A DNA stretch of 64,000 nt. Origin: Priestia flexa NBRC 15715. Lineage in GTDB: Bacteria > Bacillota > Bacilli > Bacillales > Bacillaceae_H. Of this stretch, positions 1 to 8,421 are shown piece by piece; position 1 is the first letter of the stretch; every line of letters starts with the position of its first letter. Location of the stretch: positions 1 through 64,000 of the forward strand of contig NZ_BCVD01000002.1 of the NCBI RefSeq assembly GCF_001591565.1. The letters run 5' to 3'. Under the pieces are notes generated by a model. The model worked only from the letters and a program-made list of their open reading frames with translations, searched no databases and was not told the origin of the DNA. The translations under genes and the position numbers were made by a program.

Positions 1-150
1 GGGGTCAGTCCCTTTCTCTACAGCTTTTTGTTCTTTTTCTGCCGCTGTAGCTGCCGCTTGTTGTGCAGAATGGTCCATATACATATCAAATGCAATATAA
101 CCGCTGACCAACGTGGCACTTGCTAAAAGTGCTGCTATAACCTTTTTCAT
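1..150 (-). CDS. Secreted or membrane-anchored protein, N-terminus only (partial)
   Basis: Only the first 50 codons are inside the window; the gene continues past its left edge. The start reads MKKVIAALLASATLVSG, two lysines followed by a hydrophobic run, as in a signal peptide or uncleaved anchor. No lipobox cysteine is visible. An Ala/Gln/Glu/Lys-rich linker follows. A G-rich Shine-Dalgarno lies about 9 nt upstream of the ATG. The exported domain is outside the window, so no function can be given. Confidence 0.6.
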   Translation of the reverse strand, partial: MKKVIAALLASATLVSGYIAFDMYMDHSAQQAAATAAEKEQKAVEKGTDP

Positions 151-538
151 GTAATTGTGATCCCCCCATATTTCGGCTTTACCTCAATATGTCTTTCTTT
201 TAAAAATATGTATGTTTCACTATATTATATAAAAATATAGAAATATTCGTCTATCAAAAAGTAAATATTTTTAAGAAGAAAAGGAAAGACTGAGAAAAGC
301 CAGAATCATTTACACACCCCTTTTTGAAACGAAACATCTGTCTGAAAGCGCTATTGATACTATCATAATAGCACGAAATAAATAATAATTTAACGAATTT
401 TGGAAATTAAATTTAACTTTTTTCTATCTAGACTTCATCAAACTGTCACAAATAGAGAAGGTCTTTCATTTATACAAAAGCTTTACACATGTTATAATAA
501 TTAGTACAAATGTATGAATCTAGAGGAGGCTCCACAGA
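151..538. other. Intergenic region between divergent genes
   Basis: This AT-rich stretch of 388 bases holds the divergent promoters of the partial exported-protein gene and the MarR gene. A cre-like core (TGAAAGCGCT) at about 343-352 matches 11 of 15 positions of the CcpA consensus and is only suggestive. A TATAAT hexamer at 493-498 is a plausible -10 for the MarR gene but has no good -35. I see no further gene. Confidence 0.4.
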
Positions 539-994
539 TTGACGCAGTATAACAAAGAAAATGTGAAAGAACAGTTAGAAAGCATTGATCAAATTAAAGA
601 GGCGCTAGTGAAGTATCGAAACACCGTGATCGGTGAAAAGTATGACTTACTTCCCTACCACCTTACACCTACAAAAGAGACAATCTTAAAAACTGTTTAT
701 GATAAAGAAAGCTGTATTGTTAGCGATATCACAAAAGTACTTGGCCTTTCCCCAGGTGCCATTACCATTGTGTTAAATCAACTCGAAGATGAACAGCTCG
801 TAACGCGCATTTATAAAAAGAAGAATCGTCGCAGCGTATGGATTGAGCTAACTGAAAAAGGAAAAGACGTTGTGGAAACGTTACAGCAAACGCGTACGGA
901 TTTTTGGCTCAGTATTTTATCTCATCTGACAGATGAAGAGCGTTCACAATACATTCATATTATGCAGAAACTTTCAAAAACATTAAGCGAATAA
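539..994 (+). CDS. MarR-family transcriptional regulator
   Basis: A 151-residue regulator of MarR size and architecture. A helical N-terminus precedes a winged helix-turn-helix at about residues 50-105 (SDITKVLGLSPGAITIVLNQ, then the wing KKKNRRSVWIELTEKGK), and a C-terminal dimerisation helix follows. The start is TTG at 539, chosen because AGAGGAGG at 522-529 is correctly spaced. It ends in a strong terminator shared with the convergent acyl-CoA ligase gene. MarR proteins repress neighbouring genes and often themselves and respond to small ligands; the target here is unknown. Confidence 0.88.
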   Translation: MTQYNKENVKEQLESIDQIKEALVKYRNTVIGEKYDLLPYHLTPTKETILKTVYDKESCIVSDITKVLGLSPGAITIVLNQLEDEQLVTRIYKKKNRRSVWIELTEKGKDVVETLQQTRTDFWLSILSHLTDEERSQYIHIMQKLSKTLSE

Positions 995-1030
995 ACAAAA
1001 AAAGCGGTGTAATCACCGCTTTTTTTGTTT
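993..1030. terminator. Bidirectional intrinsic terminator
   Basis: A perfect 17-bp inverted repeat (arms 993-1009 and 1014-1030) with a 4-nt loop and T/A tracts on both sides. It serves the MarR gene and the convergent ligase gene, and overlaps the MarR stop codon. Confidence 0.93.
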
Positions 1031-1035
1031 ATTTT

Positions 1036-2547
1036 TTAAGCATGAGCTAAAGCTAGCTCTTTTACTTTTTTCTTCATAATTTTACCGACGCTGTTTTTAG
1101 GAAGAGAAGGTACAAATACGATTTTAGGAACCTTATAAGCTGTTAATCGTTCTTTGCAGTATTCTTTAACCTCTGTTTCTGTTACACTAGACTCTTCTCT
1201 TAGCACCGTATACGCGTAAGGAACTTCTCCATATAAGTCATCTGGCATACCAACTAACGCCGTTTCCAACACATCATCAATGCTTAAAATCACATCTTCT
1301 ACTTGGTCTGGATAAATATTGTCTCCTCCATATACAATGACATCTTTGTAGCGACCATCAATGTATAGGAATCCCTCTTCATCAAGCTTCCCTGCATCTC
1401 CCATAGATAACCAGCCGTCATGTAACACAGCTTGTGTTGCCGCTTCATTCCCCCAGTATCCCTTAAAGATGTACGGGCTTTTCACAAGGACTTCACCAAT
1501 TTCTCCTGTTGCAACTGCCTCTCTTGTTTCAGGGTTAACTACTTTTACTTCAACACCTGCAATTGGTTTTCCAACAGAGTTTACTTTATCCCAGCTCATT
1601 TGAGGTGCCCAGGCGCTGATCACCCAAGCTTCTGTACTACCGTAACCTTGTGCTACCGTAACACCATGCTTTTCTAAGTTACGAATAAGTGATTCAGGTA
1701 CTTTTGTTCCACCTGATAAAGCTAGCTTCCACGGTAAGTTTTCGCGAGGATTTTGCTCGAGCTCTTCTAATAAGTACGTAAGAGCCGGTGGCAAAGCTAA
1801 TAATAGCGTAATATTTTCTTTATCAATAATGTCTAAAATCCGTGCTGGTTCGGTCTCTTCTGAACAAACCATTGTCACGCCGCTTTTAATGCAGTGAAAC
1901 ATAGAGTTCATTGAGCTCATATGGAAGAATGGATGCACAAATAAATAGTGCATTTCAACATGAATTAAATCCTCTGTTCTTCCGCTTTCTAAGTATTTTC
2001 GAACGCCACCATGTGAAATCATGCAGCCTTTTGCGTTCCCTGTTGTACCTGACGTAAACATCATTAAAGCCGTATCTTCTTCAGTTACTTCATAGTCAAA
2101 TGAAGGTTCTTCTGCTGAAAATTGATTGAATTGTTCACTAAACTTAGGTTCCCGCTCTAGCACTACCGTAAAGTTCAATTGGTCAATTGCTTTAGCCCCT
2201 TCCACAACCGTTGAAAATTCTCGATGATGTAGGAGCGCTTTTAACTTTCCACTTTCAATAATGTGGTCTAATTCGTAAGGTGTCATATTTTCACTAAGCG
2301 GGCTTACAACAGCTCCAATTTTTACAATTGCCATCATAACAGTTGGATAAGCAGCGGTTGTACGAGCTAAAATCCCAACTCGATCTCCTTTTGTGACCCC
2401 CTGACTTACTAAAAAGTTTGCAATTCGATTAATTTGATTAGAAAACATTTCATACGTATATCGTTGTTCACCTTCTACTAACGCTTCTTTATTTGGCGAT
2501 AGCATCGCTCTCTCTGCAACTAGATGTTGAATCGTATTTGATTTCAT
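1036..2547 (-). CDS. AMP-forming acyl-CoA synthetase / fatty-acid-CoA ligase
   Basis: A 503-residue member of the ANL superfamily, which activates a carboxylic acid with ATP to an acyl-adenylate and transfers it to CoA. Motif A3 (MMFTSGTTGNAKG) is at residues 162-174. The A5 region has GYGSTEAW near residue 300, and the A8 hinge (DGRYKDVIVYGGDNIYP) is in the C-terminal lid. The catalytic lysine region is PKNSVGKIMKKK near the end. Length fits the medium/long-chain FadD-like group. It appears monocistronic and shares the terminator at its 3' end. The exact acyl substrate cannot be read from the sequence. Confidence 0.9.
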   Translation of the reverse strand: MKSNTIQHLVAERAMLSPNKEALVEGEQRYTYEMFSNQINRIANFLVSQGVTKGDRVGILARTTAAYPTVMMAIVKIGAVVSPLSENMTPYELDHIIESGKLKALLHHREFSTVVEGAKAIDQLNFTVVLEREPKFSEQFNQFSAEEPSFDYEVTEEDTALMMFTSGTTGNAKGCMISHGGVRKYLESGRTEDLIHVEMHYLFVHPFFHMSSMNSMFHCIKSGVTMVCSEETEPARILDIIDKENITLLLALPPALTYLLEELEQNPRENLPWKLALSGGTKVPESLIRNLEKHGVTVAQGYGSTEAWVISAWAPQMSWDKVNSVGKPIAGVEVKVVNPETREAVATGEIGEVLVKSPYIFKGYWGNEAATQAVLHDGWLSMGDAGKLDEEGFLYIDGRYKDVIVYGGDNIYPDQVEDVILSIDDVLETALVGMPDDLYGEVPYAYTVLREESSVTETEVKEYCKERLTAYKVPKIVFVPSLPKNSVGKIMKKKVKELALAHA

Positions 2548-2970
2548 CTTTATCTCTCCTTTACGTTTTCAACATAACTATTGAAAAAAATGAATTAAAA
2601 TAGTTTAATGACTAAAATATTAGTGACATAAAGAATAATATCAGAAAAAACATTCATTAGTAAAATTTCAATAGTCCCATATACTCTATTCGTATAGTTT
2701 AAAGACAAAAAAGAAGCATTTTAGACCCTGAAACCTGGTATATCAAGAATGTAAGAGCTTTTAACAAAATTCAAATAAATACTAAAAATAGTCATAAGGG
2801 TATATGAATTTTCTAATTTATGGTTAAAAAGCGTTTTAAAATGATTTTATTTTCTTATTTATGAAATTTATTTTGTTTTTTTACTTTAAAAGTGTTTAAA
2901 GCATAACTTTTGAGTGCATAAGAATCGTATGAAATAATAAAGAAAGAATAAAGCTGAAAGGAGAATGTAT
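2548..2970. other. AT-rich intergenic region between divergent genes
   Basis: About 420 bases with no credible ORF. It must carry promoters for the ligase (minus) and the SDR gene (plus). A GTTTAA hexamer about 70 bases upstream of the SDR start resembles a sigma-B -35, but the matching -10 is poor, so no promoter is claimed. Confidence 0.35.
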
Positions 2971-3615
2971 ATGAAAGTATTAGTTATTGGAGCCAATGGA
3001 CAAATCGGTCAAAAAGTTGTAAGACTATTACACGCTAATGAACAATATACCGTACGCGCAATGGTTCGTAAGGAAGAACAGCTTGAGAAACTAAAAAATG
3101 AAAATATTGAAGCGGTCTATGCTAGCCTTGAAGGAACGGTAAAAGAATTAGAAGCAGCAATGAAAGGCTGCGATGCGGTAGTCTTTACTGCCGGTTCAGG
3201 AGGTAGCACCGGGTCTGATAAAACGTTGCTAATTGATTTAGACGGAGCAGCCAAATCAATTGAAGCAGCCGAAAACGTAGGAGTTAATCGTTTTATCATG
3301 GTAAGTGCCCTACAAGCACATCATCGTGAAAACTGGAATGAGAATTTAAAGCCTTATTACGTAGCGAAACACTATGCTGACAAAATCCTAGAAGCAAGTA
3401 GTTTAGACTATACAATCATTCGACCAGGTGGATTGACGAACGACGCTGGTACGGGTAAAGTAGACGTTGCCACAAACTTAACGCGCGGAACAATTCCTCG
3501 TGAAGACGTAGCCAAGGTTGTGGTTACTAGCCTTACAGAAGAAGGAACTTACAAAAAATCGTTTGACTTATTAGCAGGCGATAAAAACATCGAACAAGCT
3601 CTAAAGACATTATAA
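2971..3615 (+). CDS. NAD(P)-binding atypical SDR (YhfK-like)
   Basis: A 214-residue Rossmann-fold protein. The N-terminal dinucleotide-binding motif is GANGQIGQ, the acidic turn is DAVVFTAGSGG, and the YVAKHYAD helix carries the Tyr-x-x-x-Lys pair expected of SDR proteins. It resembles the NmrA/YwnB/YhfK group of small atypical SDRs, whose substrates are mostly unknown. An ATG also occurs at 2965 but lies directly against the AAGGAG. The ATG at 2971 has correct spacing and was chosen. A hairpin terminator follows at once. The gene is monocistronic. Confidence 0.82.
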   Translation: MKVLVIGANGQIGQKVVRLLHANEQYTVRAMVRKEEQLEKLKNENIEAVYASLEGTVKELEAAMKGCDAVVFTAGSGGSTGSDKTLLIDLDGAAKSIEAAENVGVNRFIMVSALQAHHRENWNENLKPYYVAKHYADKILEASSLDYTIIRPGGLTNDAGTGKVDVATNLTRGTIPREDVAKVVVTSLTEEGTYKKSFDLLAGDKNIEQALKTL

Positions 3616-3645
3616 TAAAACAGGCGGTCGTAACCGCCTGTTTTA
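3616..3645. terminator. Bidirectional terminator
   Basis: Inverted repeat AAAACAGGCGGT / ACCGCCTGTTTT with a 4-nt loop and flanking A/T runs. The stop codon of the convergent Nudix gene lies in its right flank. Confidence 0.9.
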
Positions 3646-4260
3646 TTTATTTAATAACTGGGTGAAATGATGCAAAATCTTAGCAGTTAGACCCCAGATT
3701 ACACGATTCTCATAATAATAAAAATGCTCTTCCATCTTGCGTGTTTGCCAATTATAATCTTCTCCTCCAATGATATCATCAAATGGGAAGGTTGAATCAG
3801 GCTCTACTTTAAAATGAATATGATGAACTTCAGGTGGATTCTCTTTAAAGAACGAAAGGGGTACGGTAAATATTTCCGCTACCTCAGAAGGGTTTGGACG
3901 TAGTGGCAAATCATCTTTTAAAACCCCGATATACGGATAAATAATAGTTCCGAATTGCGACACGATATAATCTAATGGTTTGACATTTTCAACCGCTTTA
4001 TTTTCAATACCCAGTTCTTCTGTCGTTTCTCTCACTGCTGCATCTTGAGGTGTTGAATCATTTGGTTCAATCTTACCCCCAGGAAAACAAATCTCACCAG
4101 GTTGCCTACGCAAATGGTGGGCCCTTACTTCGAATAACACATGAAGCTCATCTTGTTTTTGAACAAGTGGGACCAAAACGGCAAACTGTAAAAATTCATC
4201 CATGCCTAAAATGTTTGGATTTCGCTTAGTTAATGTTTCGAGTATGTCATTTAGCTTCAA
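3643..4260 (-). CDS. CoA pyrophosphatase, Nudix family (NudL-like)
   Basis: A 205-residue Nudix hydrolase. The Nudix helix spans about residues 61-85 and contains RETTEELGI, which supplies the metal-binding glutamates. It is preceded by the UPF0035/NudL signature (VLFEVRAHHLRRQPGE, then FPGGK) that marks enzymes cleaving CoA and its derivatives to 3',5'-ADP and phosphopantetheine. No signal peptide, so cytosolic. It is followed 50 nt upstream by the binding-protein gene on the same strand and may be cotranscribed with it. Confidence 0.88.
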   Translation of the reverse strand: MKLNDILETLTKRNPNILGMDEFLQFAVLVPLVQKQDELHVLFEVRAHHLRRQPGEICFPGGKIEPNDSTPQDAAVRETTEELGIENKAVENVKPLDYIVSQFGTIIYPYIGVLKDDLPLRPNPSEVAEIFTVPLSFFKENPPEVHHIHFKVEPDSTFPFDDIIGGEDYNWQTRKMEEHFYYYENRVIWGLTAKILHHFTQLLNK

Positions 4261-4310
4261 TGTACCACTTCCTTTTCTCTCTTTTTCGTAGTAACAGCAT
4301 AGTTTGTTGG

Positions 4311-5147
4311 TTAAGGCTTGTCAACTTCCATACCCTTTAAAACTGATAGTAGCACATCTTCATCTTTATCCTCTTTAAAAATAGCGGGATGAAGCAGCTG
4401 AGCTAGCTTTTTAAGACCAACTAATAATCGTGGAGATGGCCGGCAAAATAATGCCTCCTCTAAAATATGTATATCCGTTTCCGACAGTCTTAATTCTTCC
4501 CAACCAGAACGTTTTTGGATCACTTTTTTATTGACGTTCTTTTCGGCTACCCCAACCCACGCAAGACATATCGCTTGAGGTTTTCTCTTTTTGACTTCTT
4601 CCCACGTTGTTTGAACGCTTGGTTCACTGTAATCTTCAAACATATTTTTTGCTCCGGCAAGCGCACTAATTTCAGTTAGCCAGTTTGAGCCACCTGGCGT
4701 AAACAAAGGCTTTGGCCACCATTCCCAGTAGATGTTGGGCTTGTGTGTAATACGCTGGGCTAACTCTTTATAGTAGGTTATTTCTTTATCAAATCGCTGC
4801 ACAATTTTTTCTGCATAAGTACCTACTCCAATTAAATCCCCTACAGTCAGAAGGTCATTTCTAATATCACTTAAGGACTGAGGATTTAACGTAACGAAAG
4901 AAAGGTTCCTTTTTTTTAATTCTTCAATGTTTCGCTCCATTCCAGGAACGCTTAAAGAAGCTAAGATTAAATCTGGCTTCAGCTCCTCAACCAAGTCCAT
5001 ATCAATAGACAAGTCAGGACCTAATCGCGGTAATTTTTGCACGCTGTTCGGCCAATCTGAATAGTTATCGACCCCTACAAGTAAATGCTCGCATTGCAAA
5101 TAACCAATGAGTTCAGTGTTGCTAGGGCATAAAGACACAATTCGCAT
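4311..5147 (-). CDS. Cobalamin-type periplasmic-binding-protein-like protein (BtuF family fold)
   Basis: A 278-residue protein of the class III substrate-binding fold used for vitamin B12 and siderophores. It opens MRIVSLCPSNTELIGYL and has the DLVEELKPDLIL segment and central linker helix typical of BtuF-like proteins. No signal peptide or lipobox is present, so it is probably cytosolic rather than part of an ABC importer, and no transporter genes are adjacent. Annotation as cobalamin-binding rests on the family alone. A good AAGGAGGAG precedes the start. Confidence 0.72.
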   Translation of the reverse strand: MRIVSLCPSNTELIGYLQCEHLLVGVDNYSDWPNSVQKLPRLGPDLSIDMDLVEELKPDLILASLSVPGMERNIEELKKRNLSFVTLNPQSLSDIRNDLLTVGDLIGVGTYAEKIVQRFDKEITYYKELAQRITHKPNIYWEWWPKPLFTPGGSNWLTEISALAGAKNMFEDYSEPSVQTTWEEVKKRKPQAICLAWVGVAEKNVNKKVIQKRSGWEELRLSETDIHILEEALFCRPSPRLLVGLKKLAQLLHPAIFKEDKDEDVLLSVLKGMEVDKP

Positions 5148-5299
5148 TAAAACTCCTCCTTATTAAAAGTCTTTATCTTTACAATACTAGAATTACAGAA
5201 AAAAAGACAGCAGACATTCTGTTCACTATTCTTTAAGAGAATTTTTATAAAAAGGTAATTTTTCATCGTTTTTTCACTTTTCTCTTATATAGTAAAGAC

Positions 5300-5357
5300 A
5301 GTACTTTTTTTATAGATATGCCCCTTTTCACTCGTCTCTTGTAGACGAGCTTTTTTT
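5300..5357 (+). ncRNA. Candidate short sRNA with C-rich segment and terminator
   Basis: A plus-strand terminator at 5331-5357 has no plus-strand gene upstream of it. A TATAGT hexamer at 5288-5293 could be a -10, giving a transcript of roughly 58 nt. A single-stranded C/U-rich run (GCCCCTTTTCAC) would sit just 5' of the terminator hairpin, a layout common in Gram-positive antisense-type sRNAs. The -35 is poor, and the identity is unknown. Confidence 0.25.
5331..5357 (+). terminator. Intrinsic terminator (plus strand) without an obvious upstream gene
   Basis: Stem CTCGTCT / AGACGAG with a 5-nt loop, followed by CTTTTTTT. Confidence 0.65.
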
Positions 5358-5380
5358 ATGTTCTAAAATATGGCTAATAT

Positions 5381-5415
5381 AGAAAAGGTATCGGACTAAA
5401 ATCCAATACCCTTTT
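5381..5415 (-). terminator. Terminator of yybP
   Basis: A 14-bp imperfect stem (arms about 5381-5395 and 5402-5415) immediately 3' of yybP on the minus strand, followed by a T-rich tract. Confidence 0.7.
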
Positions 5416-5425
5416 CGTTACGAAT

Positions 5426-5872
5426 TTATAATCCCAAGTCTTCAATTTGTTTAACGATGCTTGAGATGTCTTGAATGGATTGAAAGAGCTCCGTATTTTC
5501 AAGCGCTGCAGGATCCAACTTTCCGCCCTCTATGTTTTCTAGATACGTATTGATTCCGTCTAGCGCTTTCTCATTTTGCTCTAGTACCTGGTTGTGTAAG
5601 TCAGCTGCTAATTCAGGGGCATTGAGCTCATTGAAGCTTTCAATTTCTCCTTTCATGTCTTCTAGTTTCGTTTCAAATTCCGCTGCGGCTTTTGAATCTG
5701 TAATGGCTTGCTGTGCTAATTCGGGTGCTTCTTCAGCAAATGTTTTTGCCTCCTGTACATAGTCTGTCGCTTCGTTTACGTATGTGAGTGCGTCATTTGC
5801 TCCTTCCAGCATTGAACAGCCACCTAATGCAAAAGACGTGCTGGCTAGGATTCCTATCAACCATTTTTTCAT
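5426..5872 (-). CDS. yybP: Lipoprotein YybP (DUF6376 family)
   Basis: A 148-residue predicted lipoprotein. Signal MKKWLIGILASTSFALGGC has a lipobox (LGGC) with Cys19. The rest is helical and acidic (NEATDYVQEAKTFAEEAPEL), ending KQIEDLGL. It matches my recollection of B. subtilis YybP, one of the two genes that named the yybP-ykoY riboswitch. The same riboswitch sits directly upstream here, which supports the assignment strongly. It is expected to be anchored outside the membrane and induced by excess manganese; its biochemical role is not known. Confidence 0.85.
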   Translation of the reverse strand: MKKWLIGILASTSFALGGCSMLEGANDALTYVNEATDYVQEAKTFAEEAPELAQQAITDSKAAAEFETKLEDMKGEIESFNELNAPELAADLHNQVLEQNEKALDGINTYLENIEGGKLDPAALENTELFQSIQDISSIVKQIEDLGL

Positions 5873-5922
5873 TTGTTTTCCTCCCAGAAATTTATTTTCA
5901 ACCTTTTAAGGTAGAAACCAAT

Positions 5923-5962
5923 AAAAAAACCATCTTCACAATGTTTTTTGTAAAGATGGTTA
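5923..5962 (-). terminator. Riboswitch-controlled terminator in the yybP leader
   Basis: On the minus strand a 14-bp stem (arms 5948-5961 and 5928-5941) is followed by at least six T. An upstream GTAAAG can pair with the CTTTAC of the 5' arm and break the hairpin, so it is a regulated attenuator rather than an ordinary gene end. Confidence 0.85.
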
Positions 5963-5989
5963 AAATGACCTTTACCAAAAAACATTTGG

Positions 5990-6082
5990 CAAAGGTCTCG
6001 CTAACAATATTACATATTGCCAACAAAGCCGGAGAGATTCTCTCGGAATGACGACCTTGCTGTAGCAGCTACTCCCCTTTGG
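5990..6082 (-). promoter_or_regulatory. yybP-ykoY manganese riboswitch aptamer
   Basis: On the minus strand the leader contains the conserved AAAGGGGAGTAGC (6080 to 6068), the GTCGTCA segment, a CCGGCTTTGTTGGCA segment and the closing GCGAGACCTTT. This is the order and spacing of the yybP-ykoY Mn2+ aptamer. P1 is AAAGG/CCTTT. Without ligand, the 3' strand of P1 can instead pair with GGTAAAGGTC just downstream, freeing the terminator. With Mn2+, P1 closes and GTAAAG is released to act as antiterminator. That predicts an ON switch for yybP. Confidence 0.93.
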
Positions 6083-6216
6083 GAATTCCATATAAACTTC
6101 TAACATCATTCTACCTTATTTATAAGAAACGCGTCAATTCTCACGAAGGAATGGTTTTTCCATTTAGATAATCAATGGTAGAATAAGAGAATCATAATGA
6201 TAAGGGAGAGAACGTC

Positions 6217-6795
6217 TTGTCTGGACAGTCTAAAATACTCGCGTTTGTGGATATTGAAACAACCGGCTTAAGTCCCGCTAGTTGTGAAATGATTGAACTT
6301 GGAATTTTACTTTATGAATACGACGAACAGCTCCAAACCCTCACGGAGCTAGACCGCTATAATGGATTTGAAATGCCGACATACCCAATTTATCCTCATA
6401 TTACTCGGCTAACTGGGATTACAAATGAAATGGTGGAAGGTCAAAGATTTAATGATGAAAAAGTGATCGAGTTGTTTAAGCAAGCTGATGGTATTATTGC
6501 GCACAATGCTTCTTTTGACCGTAGCTTTTTACTAAAGCGCTATTCCTTTTTACAAGACCTGAAATGGCACTGCTCGATGAGATCAGTAAAATGGAAAGAA
6601 TACGGATTTGTCAATAAAAAGCTAACAACGCTCTTAGATGCACATGGAATTTCTAGAGAACATGCTCACCGTGCGATGGATGATATTGAAGCAACTGCTT
6701 TCTTGTTACAAAAAACCAATCCAGAGGGTAATATGTACTTAACCGAAGTTTTAAAGAAAGCCATGAGCAAACCAAAATCTGTTGTGAAACGATAA
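6217..6795 (+). CDS. DnaQ-like 3'-5' exonuclease
   Basis: A 192-residue stand-alone exonuclease of the DEDDh family. Exo I is VDIETTGL (Asp12, Glu14), Exo II is AHNASFDRSF, and Exo III contains the catalytic His and Asp in HAHRAMDDIEAT. No polymerase or helicase domain is attached. The closest relatives are small DnaQ-type proofreading or RNA/DNA trimming exonucleases. Start TTG at 6217 follows GGGAG by 8 nt. It ends in a terminator shared with the convergent GNAT gene. Confidence 0.87.
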   Translation: MSGQSKILAFVDIETTGLSPASCEMIELGILLYEYDEQLQTLTELDRYNGFEMPTYPIYPHITRLTGITNEMVEGQRFNDEKVIELFKQADGIIAHNASFDRSFLLKRYSFLQDLKWHCSMRSVKWKEYGFVNKKLTTLLDAHGISREHAHRAMDDIEATAFLLQKTNPEGNMYLTEVLKKAMSKPKSVVKR

Positions 6796-6826
6796 AAAGC
6801 ATCTCATTTAGCTGAGATGCTTTTTT
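6794..6826. terminator. Bidirectional terminator with an embedded stop codon
   Basis: Stem AAAAAGCATCTCA / TGAGATGCTTTTT around a 6-nt loop. The TGA stop and last codons of the minus-strand GNAT gene are encoded by the hairpin itself. Confidence 0.92.
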
Positions 6827-7499
6827 GTACTAAAAATGGGTTTTTCCATTCCATTAGCGTTCCGTAGTTACAAGACTCTTCATCTTCTAAATAGTTCTCT
6901 ATCACTTTAAGCGGTGTTCGACCACAGCGCAGCAAAAATGTAATAACAGGATCTTGAATGGTACCTTTTGAAATTTCTTGGATATATTGCTCTGGCGTTA
7001 GCTTATCCTGATATAGGTGGTAAGCAGGCATCCTCCCTCCACCTATTAGCCGGTCTAGTTTCAGATGAATGACGACATCGTACATGGCAGTCATCATCCA
7101 TTTCCCTAACCCTAACTTACGGTAAGCAGGGGCTACACTAATATCTACAACATATAATGAATTCCCGTTTGGGTCATGATTACGAATATAACCGCTATCC
7201 GTAACGTCCGCCCACGTATGATTTGGTGATTTAGGGTCAAACTGAACTAATAATCCCGTCATGCTTCCTACTACTTTACCGTTTACTTCTATACACAATG
7301 CTCCCTCTGGGAATAGCGTAACGTGATTGGTAAGCTGCTCGATATTCCACCATAAATCAGACGGAAACGGAGGTGGAAAACATTCTTGCTGAATAGCAAT
7401 TAAATCTTGAAAATCAGCTTGGTGATAATTTCGAATGATGGCGGGAACAGGCTTTTTTTCGTCAAACACAAAAAACTCTCTTCGGTACACATTCATCAC
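6804..7499 (-). CDS. GNAT-family N-acetyltransferase (YhcX-type partner)
   Basis: A 231-residue GNAT protein. The acetyl-CoA pyrophosphate loop is seen in VVDISVAPAYRKLGLGKWMM (the R/Q-x-x-G-x-G/A pattern). The C-terminal half is rich in Trp, Tyr and Pro and is family-specific. It starts 3 nt after the stop of the carbon-nitrogen hydrolase gene, so the two are translationally linked. In B. subtilis, as I recall, YhcX joins equivalent GNAT and nitrilase domains in one polypeptide, which suggests the two act on one metabolite. The substrate is unknown. Confidence 0.82.
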   Translation of the reverse strand: MMNVYRREFFVFDEKKPVPAIIRNYHQADFQDLIAIQQECFPPPFPSDLWWNIEQLTNHVTLFPEGALCIEVNGKVVGSMTGLLVQFDPKSPNHTWADVTDSGYIRNHDPNGNSLYVVDISVAPAYRKLGLGKWMMTAMYDVVIHLKLDRLIGGGRMPAYHLYQDKLTPEQYIQEISKGTIQDPVITFLLRCGRTPLKVIENYLEDEESCNYGTLMEWKNPFLVQKSISAK

Positions 7500-7502
7500 T
7501 CC

Positions 7503-8381
7503 TTATCGAATCAAGACCTCTTCTTTTTCCCAATCGGTATATAAATCTGTACGACGATCACGCCACGTTGTTACCGATCCGCTTTCTCGAACTTTATAGA
7601 GTAATTCCAAGTCTAGGTCAGCTGTGACAATCATATCTTGGTTGATTTCACCTTCAGCCATTAATCCTTTAGGTGGAAACGGAACATCGTTTGGGGTAAT
7701 GATTGCAGCTTGACCAAAGTTAGCGCGCATAAAATCGACGGTAGGGAGTGAACCTACTGTCCCCGAGTTTACTACATAAACTTGATTTTCAATTGCTCTT
7801 GCATGGCTCGTATAGCGTACGCGGTGAAACCCGTGACGATCATCTGTACATGACGGGCAGAATATTACGTCTGCACCTTTTGCTTTTGCCATGCGTACAA
7901 TCTCAGGGAATTCAATGTCATAGCACGTAAGCATCGCAATTTTCCCTTTGGTTGTCTCAAACACCTGCAGGTTTTCTCCAGGCGTCATGTCCCACTCATG
8001 TAGCTCCGTTGGCGTCATATGAAGCTTCGCTTGCTCACCTATACGTCCATCTGGATAAAAAAGGTGCGCTACGTTATACAAACGCCCTTCTCTTTTTATT
8101 ACGTGTGTACCTGCAATAATATGAATGTTCATTTTAATGGCTAAGCTCATAAATAAAGAACGATACTGCTCGGTAAAGTCCGGTAAATCCTGAATTGTTA
8201 ATGCTTGTCCTTGGTGGTTACCAATCGACATTAACTGTGTTGTAAAGAATTCTGGGAACATGACAAACTCTGCTCCAAATTCTTCTGCTGTTTTGACATA
8301 GTGCTCAACTTGATGAGCAAATTCCTCAAAGGATTGAATTGTATGAAGATGATATTGAACCGCTGATACTCGAAGTTTCAT
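7503..8381 (-). CDS. Carbon-nitrogen hydrolase (nitrilase superfamily)
   Basis: A 292-residue nitrilase-superfamily amidohydrolase. The catalytic triad is visible as Glu in MFPEFF, Lys in QAKLHMTPTE and Cys in LTCYDIEFPE. The family cleaves C-N bonds in amides, N-carbamoyl compounds or nitriles by way of a cysteine acyl-enzyme. Length is normal for a single domain. It is the first gene of a two-gene unit with the downstream GNAT gene. No signal peptide, so cytosolic. Confidence 0.9.
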   Translation of the reverse strand: MKLRVSAVQYHLHTIQSFEEFAHQVEHYVKTAEEFGAEFVMFPEFFTTQLMSIGNHQGQALTIQDLPDFTEQYRSLFMSLAIKMNIHIIAGTHVIKREGRLYNVAHLFYPDGRIGEQAKLHMTPTELHEWDMTPGENLQVFETTKGKIAMLTCYDIEFPEIVRMAKAKGADVIFCPSCTDDRHGFHRVRYTSHARAIENQVYVVNSGTVGSLPTVDFMRANFGQAAIITPNDVPFPPKGLMAEGEINQDMIVTADLDLELLYKVRESGSVTTWRDRRTDLYTDWEKEEVLIR

Positions 8382-8421
8382 AGGTTCCTCCTTTCCAAAC
8401 TTATTTGTCTATTTTTTTCTT

